Below, one piece after another: positions 1 through 8,061 of a DNA stretch of 38,167 bases. This stretch comes from a bacterium (GTDB lineage: Bacteria > Vulcanimicrobiota > Vulcanimicrobiia > Vulcanimicrobiales > SCRA01): assembly GCA_004298665.1 (NCBI GenBank), contig SCQY01000005.1:1-38167 (forward strand), in the 5' to 3' direction. The notes below the pieces were generated by a model, which worked only from the letters and a program-made list of their open reading frames with translations, was not told the DNA's origin and made no database searches. A program made the position numbers and the translations under genes. Within the stretch, counting starts at the first letter, position 1. Each line of letters begins with the position of its first letter.

Positions 1-274
1 CGGCGACGGCGCGGTCGACCTCGGAGTCTCCGGTGGCGGCGAAGGCCAGCCACGCGCCGTTCACGTCACCGTGGACGTACGGCCGAGCATAGTGCTCGAT
101 CAGGCCTTCGGCCAGCCAACCCTGCATCTCCGGCGAGAGGACGGGGGCGATGACCCGGACCCGCGCCAGGGCATCGAGCAGATAGCCAACCTTCCTCTGT
201 GCCACGCGGCCGCCGCCCACGACGATCACGAGGCGGCCACGGAGATCGAGGGCGACCGGAAGGTAACGGGACAC
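1..274 (-). CDS. Precorrin-2 dehydrogenase / sirohydrochlorin ferrochelatase, N-terminal part (cut by window edge)
   Basis: Translation from a GTG at 274 starts VSRYLPVALDLRGR and continues into VVGGGRVAQRK (about residues 18-28). This is the dinucleotide-binding glycine motif of the CysG N-terminal/Met8/SirC family, followed by a hydrophobic Rossmann-like segment and AFAATGDSEVDRAVA near the left edge. The family oxidises precorrin-2 to sirohydrochlorin with NAD and may insert iron, giving siroheme or a heme precursor. Only 91 codons are in the window. There is no good Shine-Dalgarno close to the GTG, and the frame stays open upstream to a TAG near 390 with no ATG, GTG or TTG, so the start is tentative. 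Genes of this type often lie beside ccsA and hemA; here ccsA is the next gene in the same direction, separated by one inverted gene. Confidence 0.8.
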   Translation of the reverse strand, partial: MSRYLPVALDLRGRLVIVVGGGRVAQRKVGYLLDALARVRVIAPVLSPEMQGWLAEGLIEHYARPYVHGDVNGAWLAFAATGDSEVDRAVA

Positions 275-383
275 AGTGAGGGACGTTGCGGCCTCCGAGA
301 CTACATAAGCGGCGCCCTTGTTCGCAACGGCACAAAGTCTATCCTTTGCGCCATCTCTCTCCAGGTATTGCGTGCGCGGCGAC

Positions 384-389
384 TAAAAT
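384..389 (+). promoter_or_regulatory. Possible -10 box of the GT39 gene
   Basis: TAAAAT matches the TATAAT consensus at 5 of 6 positions and ends 12 bases before the ATG at 402. No convincing -35 box lies 16-18 bases upstream, and the ATG has no Shine-Dalgarno. If real, it would give a leader of only about six bases. Confidence 0.3.
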
Positions 390-401
390 CAGTGCCCCGA
401 C

Positions 402-2042
402 ATGCCGCCTGCGTTGAGCGACCGCGCCGCCCGAACCGCCGCCGCCATCGGCGCCGCCGTTGCCGCCGCGGTAACCCTCCCCGCCCTCGGAGCCGGGACG
501 CTCTGGGACAACAGCGAGACCGCCTACGGAGAGGTTGCCCGCGAGATCCTGGTCACCCACGACTGGCTCGTGATGCATCAGCACCTCCAGCCGTGGTTCA
601 TCCAGCCCCCGCTCTACTTCTGGCTGGCGGCGATCGCCGCCAAGCTCTTCGGAGTCACCCCGTTTGCTCTGCGGCTCTCCTCGGCGCTTGCCACCATCGC
701 CATGGGGGCTATGGCTGGATGGGTTGGCGCGCGCCGCGGCGGGCTGCGCACGGGGATCTTCTCGGCCCTCATCCTCTCCACGGCGCTGGAGCAAGCCATC
801 ATCGGGCGCCTGGCGATCATGGATGCCCTGCTCGACCTCTGCCTCATGGCCACCACCATCCTCTGGTACCGGGCCGCCGAAGAGGATGACGGCCGCTCCT
901 TCATCTGGGGATGGGCCTGGGCGGCGCTCGGCACGCTAGCCAAAGGCCCCGTCGCCGTTCTGGTGCCGGGGCTGATTGTCGCAGTGTACATGGCCTGGAA
1001 CACGCGCTACGGGAAGGGCTGGCCGCGCCTGGGCGGGCGCACCTGGGCCATCGCGCTGGGGGTGTTCGCAGCCATCGCCTTGCCGTGGTTCGCAGCGGTC
1101 TCCGTGCATGAAGGCTCGCGCTTCTTCGATGCCTTCCTGGGGCAGTACACCGTCGGCCGCTACCTGGGGGTCGTGGAGAACCAGACGGGGCCGCTGTGGT
1201 ACTATCTGCCCGTCGTCATCCTCGCCTTCTTCCCTTGGGTCGCATTCCTCCCGCTGGCGCTCTGGACGGCGACAGGCGAAGGTGCACGCAATGCTGACTC
1301 CCGTGCGCCATTCCTGCGCTACCTCGTGGTCTGGACGGTCGTGACGTTTCTCTTCTACAGCCTGGCCAAGACGAAGCTGCCGAATTACATCGCTTCGGCG
1401 CTCCCCGCGATGGCCTGGCTCGTGGCACTCTGGTGGGAGCGAGCGCTGGCTGCAGCGCACCTGCGCGCCGCGCGCATCTGCGCGGCCGCCGTGCCGATCA
1501 CCATCCTCCTGCTGGCGGTAGCGATCGCGCTCTTCGCGCGCACCATGCACTTCACGCAGCAGACGACCTGGCTGATGCCCTACCTGATCGAGCTCGGAGC
1601 GATCGTCTTCGTGGGCTCGCTCACCACGTTCGTGCTGTTGTGGGTGCCGCGCGCACGGGCGCTGGCGCCGCTGGCGCTGGCCTGCGCCAGCATCGGCGCG
1701 ATCACCGCCACAGTTGCCGTCGGCGTCCCGCATGCGGAGGCGCTCAAGCCCGTGCCGGCGCTGGCCAACCACATCAACGCGCTGCGCAGGCCGGGCGACC
1801 GCATCGCGATTCAAGGCGTGAGCGGCGGCAACGCGCTGGCGTTCTACACACAGCCCGATGCAGAGGCGCTGCTTGGCGACGGCAGCGGGACGCGTGCCTT
1901 CGTCTGCAGCGCGCCGCGCGCGTTCGTCATCATCTCAGCGCGGCGGCTCGCGTCGCAGCCGTCGTTCGGCCGTGACCTCCACGCGCTCAAAAGCGTCGAC
2001 GGCGATACCCTCGTCCTCTACGACGGCCCGCCCTGCTCGTAG
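402..2042 (+). CDS. Membrane glycosyltransferase, family 39 (ArnT/PMT-like)
   Basis: A 546-residue, very hydrophobic protein with many membrane helices. The first extracytoplasmic loop after helix 1 carries DNSETAYGEVAREI (residues 36-49), the acidic motif typical of GT39/ArnT-like enzymes. QPPLYFW follows at 68-74, another family hallmark. Such enzymes transfer a sugar from a polyprenyl-phosphate donor to a lipid or protein on the outer face of the cytoplasmic membrane. The acceptor cannot be read from sequence. It stands alone, divergent from the siroheme-type gene and convergent with ccsA (15 bases between the stop codons, no clear terminator). It interrupts an otherwise leftward block of respiratory and tetrapyrrole genes. 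Confidence 0.88.
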   Translation: MPPALSDRAARTAAAIGAAVAAAVTLPALGAGTLWDNSETAYGEVAREILVTHDWLVMHQHLQPWFIQPPLYFWLAAIAAKLFGVTPFALRLSSALATIAMGAMAGWVGARRGGLRTGIFSALILSTALEQAIIGRLAIMDALLDLCLMATTILWYRAAEEDDGRSFIWGWAWAALGTLAKGPVAVLVPGLIVAVYMAWNTRYGKGWPRLGGRTWAIALGVFAAIALPWFAAVSVHEGSRFFDAFLGQYTVGRYLGVVENQTGPLWYYLPVVILAFFPWVAFLPLALWTATGEGARNADSRAPFLRYLVVWTVVTFLFYSLAKTKLPNYIASALPAMAWLVALWWERALAAAHLRAARICAAAVPITILLLAVAIALFARTMHFTQQTTWLMPYLIELGAIVFVGSLTTFVLLWVPRARALAPLALACASIGAITATVAVGVPHAEALKPVPALANHINALRRPGDRIAIQGVSGGNALAFYTQPDAEALLGDGSGTRAFVCSAPRAFVIISARRLASQPSFGRDLHALKSVDGDTLVLYDGPPCS

Positions 2043-2057
2043 GGGCCTGTCGATCTC

Positions 2058-3041
2058 CTAGACTTTGTAGCTGTGCAAGCCGCTGATCCAGATGTTCACG
2101 CCCAGATAGCAGAAGATCACGGCCACGAAGCCCCCCACGGCGATCCAACTGGTGCGCTCGCCGCGCCACTGATTGCGCGTGTGCAGGTGCATGTAGGCGA
2201 GGTAGATGATCCAGCAGACCAGCGCCGCCGTTTCCTTGGGATCCCACTGCCAGTAGGCGCCCCACGCTTCCTTGGCCCACATCGCGCCCATGATGATCCC
2301 AAGCGAGAGCAAGGGCAGGCCGACGGCCACGATACGGTAGGTGATCACGTCGAGCTTGGCCAGCGTGGGAATGCCCATCAGCCAAGTGGCGATCGTATCG
2401 CCCTGCGCAGCGGCCAGCGCCAGCCCCGGCGTCTCATCCTGTACGGTGTTTCCCGTGCGCTGCGCGACGAGCGCCGCCATTGCCATCGAGCTCGAGGTGC
2501 CGGCGCCCGCTGCGGCGGGCTGAAGGCCCATGCTCATCGGAGAGCCGCCCGAGCGGCTGCGCTCCAGATAGAACTTGATGAGGTAGAGCACGCTCGTACA
2601 GAACGCTAGCGTGAACGCCGCATACGAAGCGACGACAGTCGGCACATGGATGGCCAGCCAGTACGACTGCAGCGAGGGGACCAACGGACGGTAGCCCTCG
2701 TTCCACGTGCCCGCGTAGGCGAGAAAGAAGTCACCGACGAGCAGCACGAAGCCGCCCAGGTACCAGAGATTGTACTGCCGCGCGAAGATCAGGTAGAGCA
2801 GCACCGTAAAGGCGACGAAGAGCGAAAGCGAATCGTAGAGGTTCGAGGTGGGCGACCACCCGGTGGCGAGCGCCTCGGCCGCGATGGCCGCGGCCTGCGA
2901 GGCCAAACCCGCGATAGCCAATGGAACCCCGATCGCCGAAAGCCATCCCTTGCGCCACAGGAAGAACGCAAGCAGCAAGAGTCCCGCGGCGGCGTAACAG
3001 GCAACGGCGAGGGCGTAGAAGATCGTCACGAATTGACTCAT
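2058..3041 (-). CDS. ccsA: Cytochrome c biogenesis protein CcsA (heme handling, System II)
   Basis: A 327-residue multi-helix membrane protein with the tryptophan-rich heme-handling motif WGAYWQWDPKE at 260-270 and conserved histidines around it (WLAIHVP near 128-134, MHLH near 284-287). With ResB it carries heme across the membrane and attaches it to apocytochrome c outside the cytoplasm. The ATG at 3041 overlaps the resB stop by four bases (ATGA), so the two are translationally coupled. Compared with the usual compact CcsA there is an extra Ala/Gly/Ser-rich loop at about 161-215. Family nomenclature varies (CcsA, CcsB, ResC). Confidence 0.95.
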   Translation of the reverse strand: MSQFVTIFYALAVACYAAAGLLLLAFFLWRKGWLSAIGVPLAIAGLASQAAAIAAEALATGWSPTSNLYDSLSLFVAFTVLLYLIFARQYNLWYLGGFVLLVGDFFLAYAGTWNEGYRPLVPSLQSYWLAIHVPTVVASYAAFTLAFCTSVLYLIKFYLERSRSGGSPMSMGLQPAAAGAGTSSSMAMAALVAQRTGNTVQDETPGLALAAAQGDTIATWLMGIPTLAKLDVITYRIVAVGLPLLSLGIIMGAMWAKEAWGAYWQWDPKETAALVCWIIYLAYMHLHTRNQWRGERTSWIAVGGFVAVIFCYLGVNIWISGLHSYKV

Positions 3042-4414
3042 GAGACGGTTGCCTCCTCAGAGCGCTGGAGCGAGGCCACCAGGGCCGCGAACTGCTCCTC
3101 GAACATGGTATAGCCCTTCGGCGTCTGAGCCGCCAACCCCACCGTCCAGCGATCACCCTCGCCTTCCAAGCGCACGAAGAGGCGCGCCGGCAGGAAGTAA
3201 AAGGCGATGCAGACGCCGGCCACCAGCACGAGCGCCCCTAGGCCCACCAGCGGGATGCCGGGATCGTGACGATACTCGATGCCGGAGTAGAGGCGATAGG
3301 AGACGGGCTCCAGACGATAGCCGCCGCCTAAGTCGACGGCACGCCCCAGCGGAATGATCTCCTGCCCTAGCGGCTGTTCGCCGTCGAGCACCGTCACGAC
3401 GACGCCGGGATTGAAGGGACGCGGATCGGCCCCGATGCCGCTAGGGGCACGCGGATCGATCGTCCCCACGAACTGTGAGTACTGAATCGAGCGGCCGGTG
3501 GGGCCGACCGGGAACGCGTCGCCTTCGAACAGCGGCGTCGCAGGAACGCCGGCGACGGGATGCCCTGCCTGCGTCAAGCGAAAGCTGACGCCGTAGCCGT
3601 ACGACGCTTGATAGTACGCGATACCGTCGAACTCCAGCGGATGGTTGACGCGCAGCAGATTTCGCGTGGCCGCGCCGCTCGCGCCGGTGACTGTGAGGTC
3701 GGAAACGTAGTCCACCGGCTGGTAGACGAGTCCGCCGCGCGTCTGCGTCGGCTTGATCGTGTAGTTGAACGAATGAACGGTGAGCATGTCGCCGTTCTGC
3801 GGAACCTGGACCGTCTGTCCCGAGAGGATGGCGACGGCACCCGAGTAGCCCTTCAGCCAGTACAGCGTCGTACCGGCGGCGATGATGGCGAAGCCGAGGT
3901 GCGCCACGAGCACGCCGCGGCGCGCCCAGTTGTGCTTGTCGGCGAACGTCCACTCGACGCCGTTGAAGATTTTATGGCGAACATGCCAGCCGGCTTTGAC
4001 GAAGAATCCCTCGAGCCGCGCGCGTACCGCAGGCTCACTGCCATTGACCTCGATGAAGGCGTGCAGGGGAATCTTGTCCACCAGCACGGGATGCAAGGGC
4101 GGCAAGCGCGCGGGAATGACGCGCTTGAACGTGCAGACCGTCAGGCTCACGAGAATGAGCCCGATCAGGCCTACATACTCGTACGAGTGGTAGATGTGAT
4201 CGAGGCCCAGGCGCAGCACGGCGCGGGCTACCTGCGCCGGATACTCGTTGAAGTACGCCGAGGGGTTCTTCCCTTGATCGATCACGACGCCGATCAGCGT
4301 CATGACTCCCCAAATCGCCAGCAGGCTGACGGCGAAGAGCACGTTACCGAACGTATCGATGAACTCGGCGTAGAGTGCTTGGACGGTTGAGAGTCGCTCA
4401 GCGGCAGTGGCCAT
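3038..4414 (-). CDS. resB: Cytochrome c biogenesis protein ResB (System II partner of CcsA)
   Basis: A 458-residue protein with the ResB layout: an N-terminal helix pair (LFAVSLLAIWGVMTLIGV, then GLIGLILVSLTVCTFKR), a third helix after LVAHLGFAIIAAGTTLYW, a large extracytoplasmic domain, and a final helix near residue 400 (LVGLGALVLVAGVCIAFYF). ResB/Ccs1 forms the cytochrome c synthase complex with CcsA. It lies 13 bases after tatC and overlaps ccsA by four bases, within the leftward menG-to-ccsA run. CLRQ-like heme-linking motifs are not expected in this protein. Confidence 0.95.
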   Translation of the reverse strand: MATAAERLSTVQALYAEFIDTFGNVLFAVSLLAIWGVMTLIGVVIDQGKNPSAYFNEYPAQVARAVLRLGLDHIYHSYEYVGLIGLILVSLTVCTFKRVIPARLPPLHPVLVDKIPLHAFIEVNGSEPAVRARLEGFFVKAGWHVRHKIFNGVEWTFADKHNWARRGVLVAHLGFAIIAAGTTLYWLKGYSGAVAILSGQTVQVPQNGDMLTVHSFNYTIKPTQTRGGLVYQPVDYVSDLTVTGASGAATRNLLRVNHPLEFDGIAYYQASYGYGVSFRLTQAGHPVAGVPATPLFEGDAFPVGPTGRSIQYSQFVGTIDPRAPSGIGADPRPFNPGVVVTVLDGEQPLGQEIIPLGRAVDLGGGYRLEPVSYRLYSGIEYRHDPGIPLVGLGALVLVAGVCIAFYFLPARLFVRLEGEGDRWTVGLAAQTPKGYTMFEEQFAALVASLQRSEEATVS

Positions 4415-4427
4415 GATATCGCTATGC

Positions 4428-5219
4428 TTACCTAAACGGGTCGGCGGCCTTCCAGGATTTTTCCAGCAGTGCGACGACGACGATCGAGCCCTCGTACAGC
4501 AGGTACATCGGGACGGCGATGAGCGCCATCGTCAGCGGGTTGCCGTCGGGAGCGGCGACGCCGCCGACGATCATGAACGTCATGAAGACGTAGCGCCGGT
4601 AGGCGCGCATCTTCGGCGCGTCGATGAAGCCCAGCCGCGCCAAGACCACCGCTACGACCGGCAGTTGGAAGATCAGCGCGAAGATCAGCAGCATCACCAG
4701 GATCAGGCCCAACGTCTGCGCGATGCCGAACGTCGGCACGGCCACGTGGGAAGTCATCAAGAGCAGCGCGCGTACCACGTGCGGCAGGATCAAGAAGTGG
4801 CAGAACGCGATGCCGCCCAGCGCAAGGAAGAACGATGGCGCGACGTAGGCGTAGACGACGCGGCGCGCCTTCGGTTGAACGGCCGGGATGACGAACATCC
4901 AGAACTGGTAGAGCAGCACGGGAAGGCCAATCACGACGCCCGCCAGCAGCGAGAACTTGAACTCCACGGCGATGACATCGGCCGGGCCGAAGGCGTGCAG
5001 TTGGATCTCCGGCGGGAAGTAGAGCCCGACGAGATAGGGTATCGCGTACTGCGAGGGCAGGAACGCGACAACCGAGATGATGCCGACCGTGGCGACGACG
5101 ATAAGCAGACGGTTACGGAGCTCCCGCAGGTGCTCCGTTAGCGACATCTCCTTCTGGTCCCACGCGGACCCCTCGGCAGCCGGCTCATCGGCGCCTTGGT
5201 ACGAGTGCTCCGAGATCAC
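4428..5219 (-). CDS. tatC: Twin-arginine translocase subunit TatC
   Basis: A 263-residue protein with six predicted membrane helices. The conserved TatC cytoplasmic N-terminus is visible (MSLTEHLRELRNRL, about residues 25-38), as is the first periplasmic-loop region (FPPEIQLHA). TatC recognises twin-arginine signal peptides and, with TatA, exports folded proteins such as cofactor-bearing redox enzymes. The start used is GTG at 5219, six bases after the tatA stop; a later ATG at the MSLTEHL position would also give a normal TatC. Linkage with tatA and the cytochrome c genes fits export of respiratory proteins. Confidence 0.95.
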   Translation of the reverse strand: MISEHSYQGADEPAAEGSAWDQKEMSLTEHLRELRNRLLIVVATVGIISVVAFLPSQYAIPYLVGLYFPPEIQLHAFGPADVIAVEFKFSLLAGVVIGLPVLLYQFWMFVIPAVQPKARRVVYAYVAPSFFLALGGIAFCHFLILPHVVRALLLMTSHVAVPTFGIAQTLGLILVMLLIFALIFQLPVVAVVLARLGFIDAPKMRAYRRYVFMTFMIVGGVAAPDGNPLTMALIAVPMYLLYEGSIVVVALLEKSWKAADPFR

Positions 5220-5225
5220 GCGGGA

Positions 5226-5510
5226 CTAGGTCGTCTTCGGCGCGTCGGTTGGAGCGGCGGCTTCGGCATGGGGCTCGACTGCGGCGCTCTCGGCGGAGAG
5301 GCGCTTGCGCGCATCCTCGCGGGCCTTCTCGGCGGCAACGTCGGCCTCGGCCTGACCAACCATGAATTCTCGCTTAGCCTGCCCCATACCGCGCGCCAAC
5401 TTCGGCAGCTTGTCGGCCCCGAAGAGCAGGACGCCCAGTCCGATCACGACGAGCACGATCGGCGCATCGATGATCGCCAGGTAAAGATGGGGTTGGAGGA
5501 AGGTGGCCAT
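5226..5510 (-). CDS. tatA: Twin-arginine translocase subunit TatA
   Basis: A 94-residue protein with one membrane helix (APIVLVVIGLGVLLFG, about 16-31), then the TatA hinge and amphipathic helix GADKLPKLARGMGQAKREF, then a charged Ala/Glu/Lys-rich tail. This is the standard pore-forming subunit architecture. No separate tatB is present in the window, so TatA may serve both roles as in minimal Tat systems. The ATG at 5510 is preceded by AGGAG about 12 bases upstream, a rather long spacing. It lies 15 bases after the prenyl synthase stop and 6 bases before tatC. Confidence 0.93.
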   Translation of the reverse strand: MATFLQPHLYLAIIDAPIVLVVIGLGVLLFGADKLPKLARGMGQAKREFMVGQAEADVAAEKAREDARKRLSAESAAVEPHAEAAAPTDAPKTT

Positions 5511-5525
5511 CGTTTTTCGATACTC

Positions 5526-6482
5526 CTATCGGTGTAAGGTGAGCGCCTTCGCGAATGCGGCAAACGAGGCCTTTGCGGGGGTCTCGGCAAGCGGGGCGAG
5601 GCAGTCGAGGGCCCGTTGGACTTCCTGGGCGATGGTTTCGTGCGTGGCTTCGAACGCGCCGCACGCGTTCATCGCTTCGATCACGTGCTGGGCCGCCCGC
5701 GGATCGTGCCCGTCGGAGAAGTACCGCTCGACCTTGCCGCGGAACTGCTGGCCCCCGAGTTGGAGGGCAACCAGCAGCGGGAGCGTCATCTTGCGCTCGC
5801 GCAGATCGTTGGCGACGGGCTTGCCCAGGTCGGATTCCGTGGCCGTGACGTCGAGCAGGTCATCGAGCATCTGAAACGCGATTCCGTAGTGGTACGCAAA
5901 GGTCTTCACCGCCTCTACCGTCTCCGGCGCGCCGCCGCCCATAATCGCCCCCACCTCCGCCGAGGAGGCAAAGAGCGCGGCCGTCTTCTTTCCCGCCGTC
6001 TGGCGGTACGATTCCACGGTGGTCTCCAGATCGGCCAGCGAGCGCAACTGGAGCACCTCGCCGTCGGTGATGTCGGCCAGCGTCTGCGCCAGAATCATGG
6101 GGATGGGATGCGGGTAGTGCTTGGTGACGTTGCGGAAGATCCACGCGAAGAGATAGTCGCCCGCGAGCACGCTGACACGATTGCCGAAATCGACGGCCGT
6201 GGCGTTGACCCCGCGGCGCGTCTGAGCCTCGTCGACCACGTCGTCGTGGATGAGCGTGGCTACGTGGATCAGCTCCATGTAGGCGGCCAGCGGGAGTTGG
6301 CTCTCGGCGTCGCCTCCCGAAACTTGCGCACCCAGCAGCGTGAAGCGCGGCCGGATGCGCTTGCCGCCGGCCCGCAGCATGCGGTTCACCGCCTCGGTGA
6401 TGAGCGCATTGTCGGTCGAGAAGCGATGGCGGAAGAATCCCTCCACCATGGCGTGCAGATCGACGTGCTCTTCCCCGATCAT
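5526..6482 (-). CDS. Long-chain polyprenyl diphosphate synthase
   Basis: 318 residues from an ATG at 6482 that overlaps the menG stop by four bases (ATGA). A longer in-frame start at 6572 would lie deep inside menG and is rejected. Family motifs are clear: GGKRIRPR at 39-46, the first aspartate-rich motif HDDVVDEAQTRRG (DDVVD at 80-84), and the second, DDLLDVTATESDLGKP, followed by NDLRERKMTLPLL. The enzyme condenses isopentenyl diphosphate units into the quinone side chain. Adjacent menG makes menaquinone tail synthesis the likely role (heptaprenyl/octaprenyl type); product length cannot be read with certainty. Confidence 0.93.
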   Translation of the reverse strand: MIGEEHVDLHAMVEGFFRHRFSTDNALITEAVNRMLRAGGKRIRPRFTLLGAQVSGGDAESQLPLAAYMELIHVATLIHDDVVDEAQTRRGVNATAVDFGNRVSVLAGDYLFAWIFRNVTKHYPHPIPMILAQTLADITDGEVLQLRSLADLETTVESYRQTAGKKTAALFASSAEVGAIMGGGAPETVEAVKTFAYHYGIAFQMLDDLLDVTATESDLGKPVANDLRERKMTLPLLVALQLGGQQFRGKVERYFSDGHDPRAAQHVIEAMNACGAFEATHETIAQEVQRALDCLAPLAETPAKASFAAFAKALTLHR

Positions 6483-7177
6483 GGCTGCGGCACCGTCCCA
6501 ACGTGGATCGCCACGATGCCGCCCAGCAAGCGCACGAAACGCACGTCGGCGTACCCCGCTTGAACGAAGCATGCCGCCAAGCCGTCGGCACCGGGAAAAT
6601 TCGTCAGCGAATTCGGCAAGTAAGCATAGGCGCTCTTCGAGCCGCTGAGCAGCCCGCCCAGCAGCGGCACGATCTTATAGAAGTGGAAGTAGAAGAGACT
6701 GCGCCATAGCGGGTTGGGGGGCTTCGAGACATCGAGGTTGACGAAGCGGGCGCCGGGCTTGAGCACGCGGCGGATCTCGCGCAGCGTGGCCCCGATGTCC
6801 ACCACGTTGCGCATCGAGAAGCCCATCGTCGCACCGTCGAAGCGGGCATCCTCGAAAGGCAATGCCATCACGTCGCCCTCGATGAAGCTAATGCGGTCGG
6901 CGAACTCGGCGTTCCGTTCGCGGGCCACTTTGAGCATCGGCTCGCAGAAGTCGACGCCCACGATGCGCCGCGCACGATCGCTCCTGGCGTTGGCGAATGA
7001 GAGGTCGCCCGTGCCGCAGCAGAGGTCGAGGACCTCGCCTCCCGGTGCGACTCGAAGCTCGCGAATAGCACGCCGCCGCCAGGACTCGTCGATGCCGGCG
7101 GTCATGACTCGGTTCGCTACATCGTACTTGGGTGCGATCGTCGCGAACATCTCGCGAACGTAGGTGCTCTTCTCCAT
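6479..7177 (-). CDS. menG: Demethylmenaquinone methyltransferase MenG/UbiE
   Basis: A class I SAM methyltransferase with the UbiE/MenG signatures: FATIAPKYDVANRVMTAGIDESWRR near the N-terminus, the SAM-binding loop VLDLCCGTGDLSF, GVDFCEPMLKVA, and MGFSMRNVVD (the family RNVxD block). It catalyses the last step of menaquinone synthesis. I chose the ATG at 7177 (MEKSTYVREMF), with a GGGG eight bases upstream; the in-frame ATG at 7213 would add 12 residues and has no properly spaced Shine-Dalgarno. It is the first gene of the leftward menG-prenyl synthase-tatAC-resB-ccsA run and is divergent from the nickel transporter. Confidence 0.93.
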   Translation of the reverse strand: MEKSTYVREMFATIAPKYDVANRVMTAGIDESWRRRAIRELRVAPGGEVLDLCCGTGDLSFANARSDRARRIVGVDFCEPMLKVARERNAEFADRISFIEGDVMALPFEDARFDGATMGFSMRNVVDIGATLREIRRVLKPGARFVNLDVSKPPNPLWRSLFYFHFYKIVPLLGGLLSGSKSAYAYLPNSLTNFPGADGLAACFVQAGYADVRFVRLLGGIVAIHVGTVPQP

Positions 7178-7278
7178 GGGCGTGGCCCCGGATTCCCCTC
7201 GTATGCCGTCCATTCCCGCAGGCCGACAACCAAGGGCTCCACCTGCCGTCTTGCGAAGCGCCGTCCATGGAGGGATCG

Positions 7279-8061
7279 ATGGTGACGGGCGGTTTCGGAC
7301 TCATCGCGGTGACGGTCTTCGCCTTGGGGCTGCGCCACGGCGCCGATCCCGATCATCTGGCGGCAATCGACAATTTGACGCGTAACTCGCTGGAACGCCA
7401 CCCCACGCTCAGCCGCTTCATCGGCGCCCTCTTTGCCGGCGGCCATTCGCTGATGGTGGTGGGCATAGCGCTGGTCATCGGGCTGCTCGGCGCCCGTCTC
7501 TCCAGCCAAGGCGCGCTGCTGGAGTCCCTGGGCACGTGGATCAGCATCGTCACGCTCTTCGTCATCGCCGGGTTCAACATCGCCGCGTTGCGGGCGCGAA
7601 AGGCCGGCGCAGCGCCCTCAAGCATCAAGAGCGCGCTCCTACCGCACCGCCTGCGCTGTGCCACCAGCGCCTACGCCGCGATCCCCGTAGGGCTGCTCTT
7701 CGGCCTAGGCTTCGACACCTCGAGCCAGGTGGCGGCCTACGCCTTGGCGCTCACCAGCGGCGGAGTGGTCGCGGCGTTAGCCGTCGGCATCGTGTTCTGT
7801 TTGGGCATGGCCACCACCGATACGCTCGACAGCGTGCTGGTCCACCGCCTGTGCACGCGGCGCAGTGCCGACCTGGAGCGCGTGACGCGTCACTGGATCG
7901 TCACCGTGACGGCGCTGGCTTTGGCCGTGGCATGCTTCGAGCTGGCGCAGGTGCTGGGCTGGCAGCCGCCGATTCCCGACCTCGCGATCAGCGCGATGCT
8001 CGTTGCGGCGCTGCTGGCGGCCTTCGTTTGGACGCTGGCAACGACGCGGCGATACGCCTAG
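7279..8061 (+). CDS. NicO-type nickel/cobalt transporter
   Basis: About 260 residues and strongly hydrophobic. The signature LGLRHGADPDHLAAIDN at 17-32 contains the H-x4-D-H metal-selectivity motif (H20, D25, H26) of HoxN/NixA/NicO-type carriers, and a second family motif, LLFGLGFDTSSQVA, follows. These carriers import Ni2+ or Co2+, or in some branches export them. The ATG at 7279 has GGAGGG four bases upstream; an ATG at 7267 in the same frame is possible. The gene is divergent from menG and ends tail-to-tail with the amidase gene, the two stop codons sharing one CTAG. Metal and direction are not determined by sequence. Confidence 0.88.
   Translation: MVTGGFGLIAVTVFALGLRHGADPDHLAAIDNLTRNSLERHPTLSRFIGALFAGGHSLMVVGIALVIGLLGARLSSQGALLESLGTWISIVTLFVIAGFNIAALRARKAGAAPSSIKSALLPHRLRCATSAYAAIPVGLLFGLGFDTSSQVAAYALALTSGGVVAALAVGIVFCLGMATTDTLDSVLVHRLCTRRSADLERVTRHWIVTVTALALAVACFELAQVLGWQPPIPDLAISAMLVAALLAAFVWTLATTRRYA

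Noticed and set aside
936-1814. 292-codon open frame on the minus strand inside the GT39 gene
   Set aside because: Shadow of the glycosyltransferase; Arg/His/Asp-rich with no motifs.
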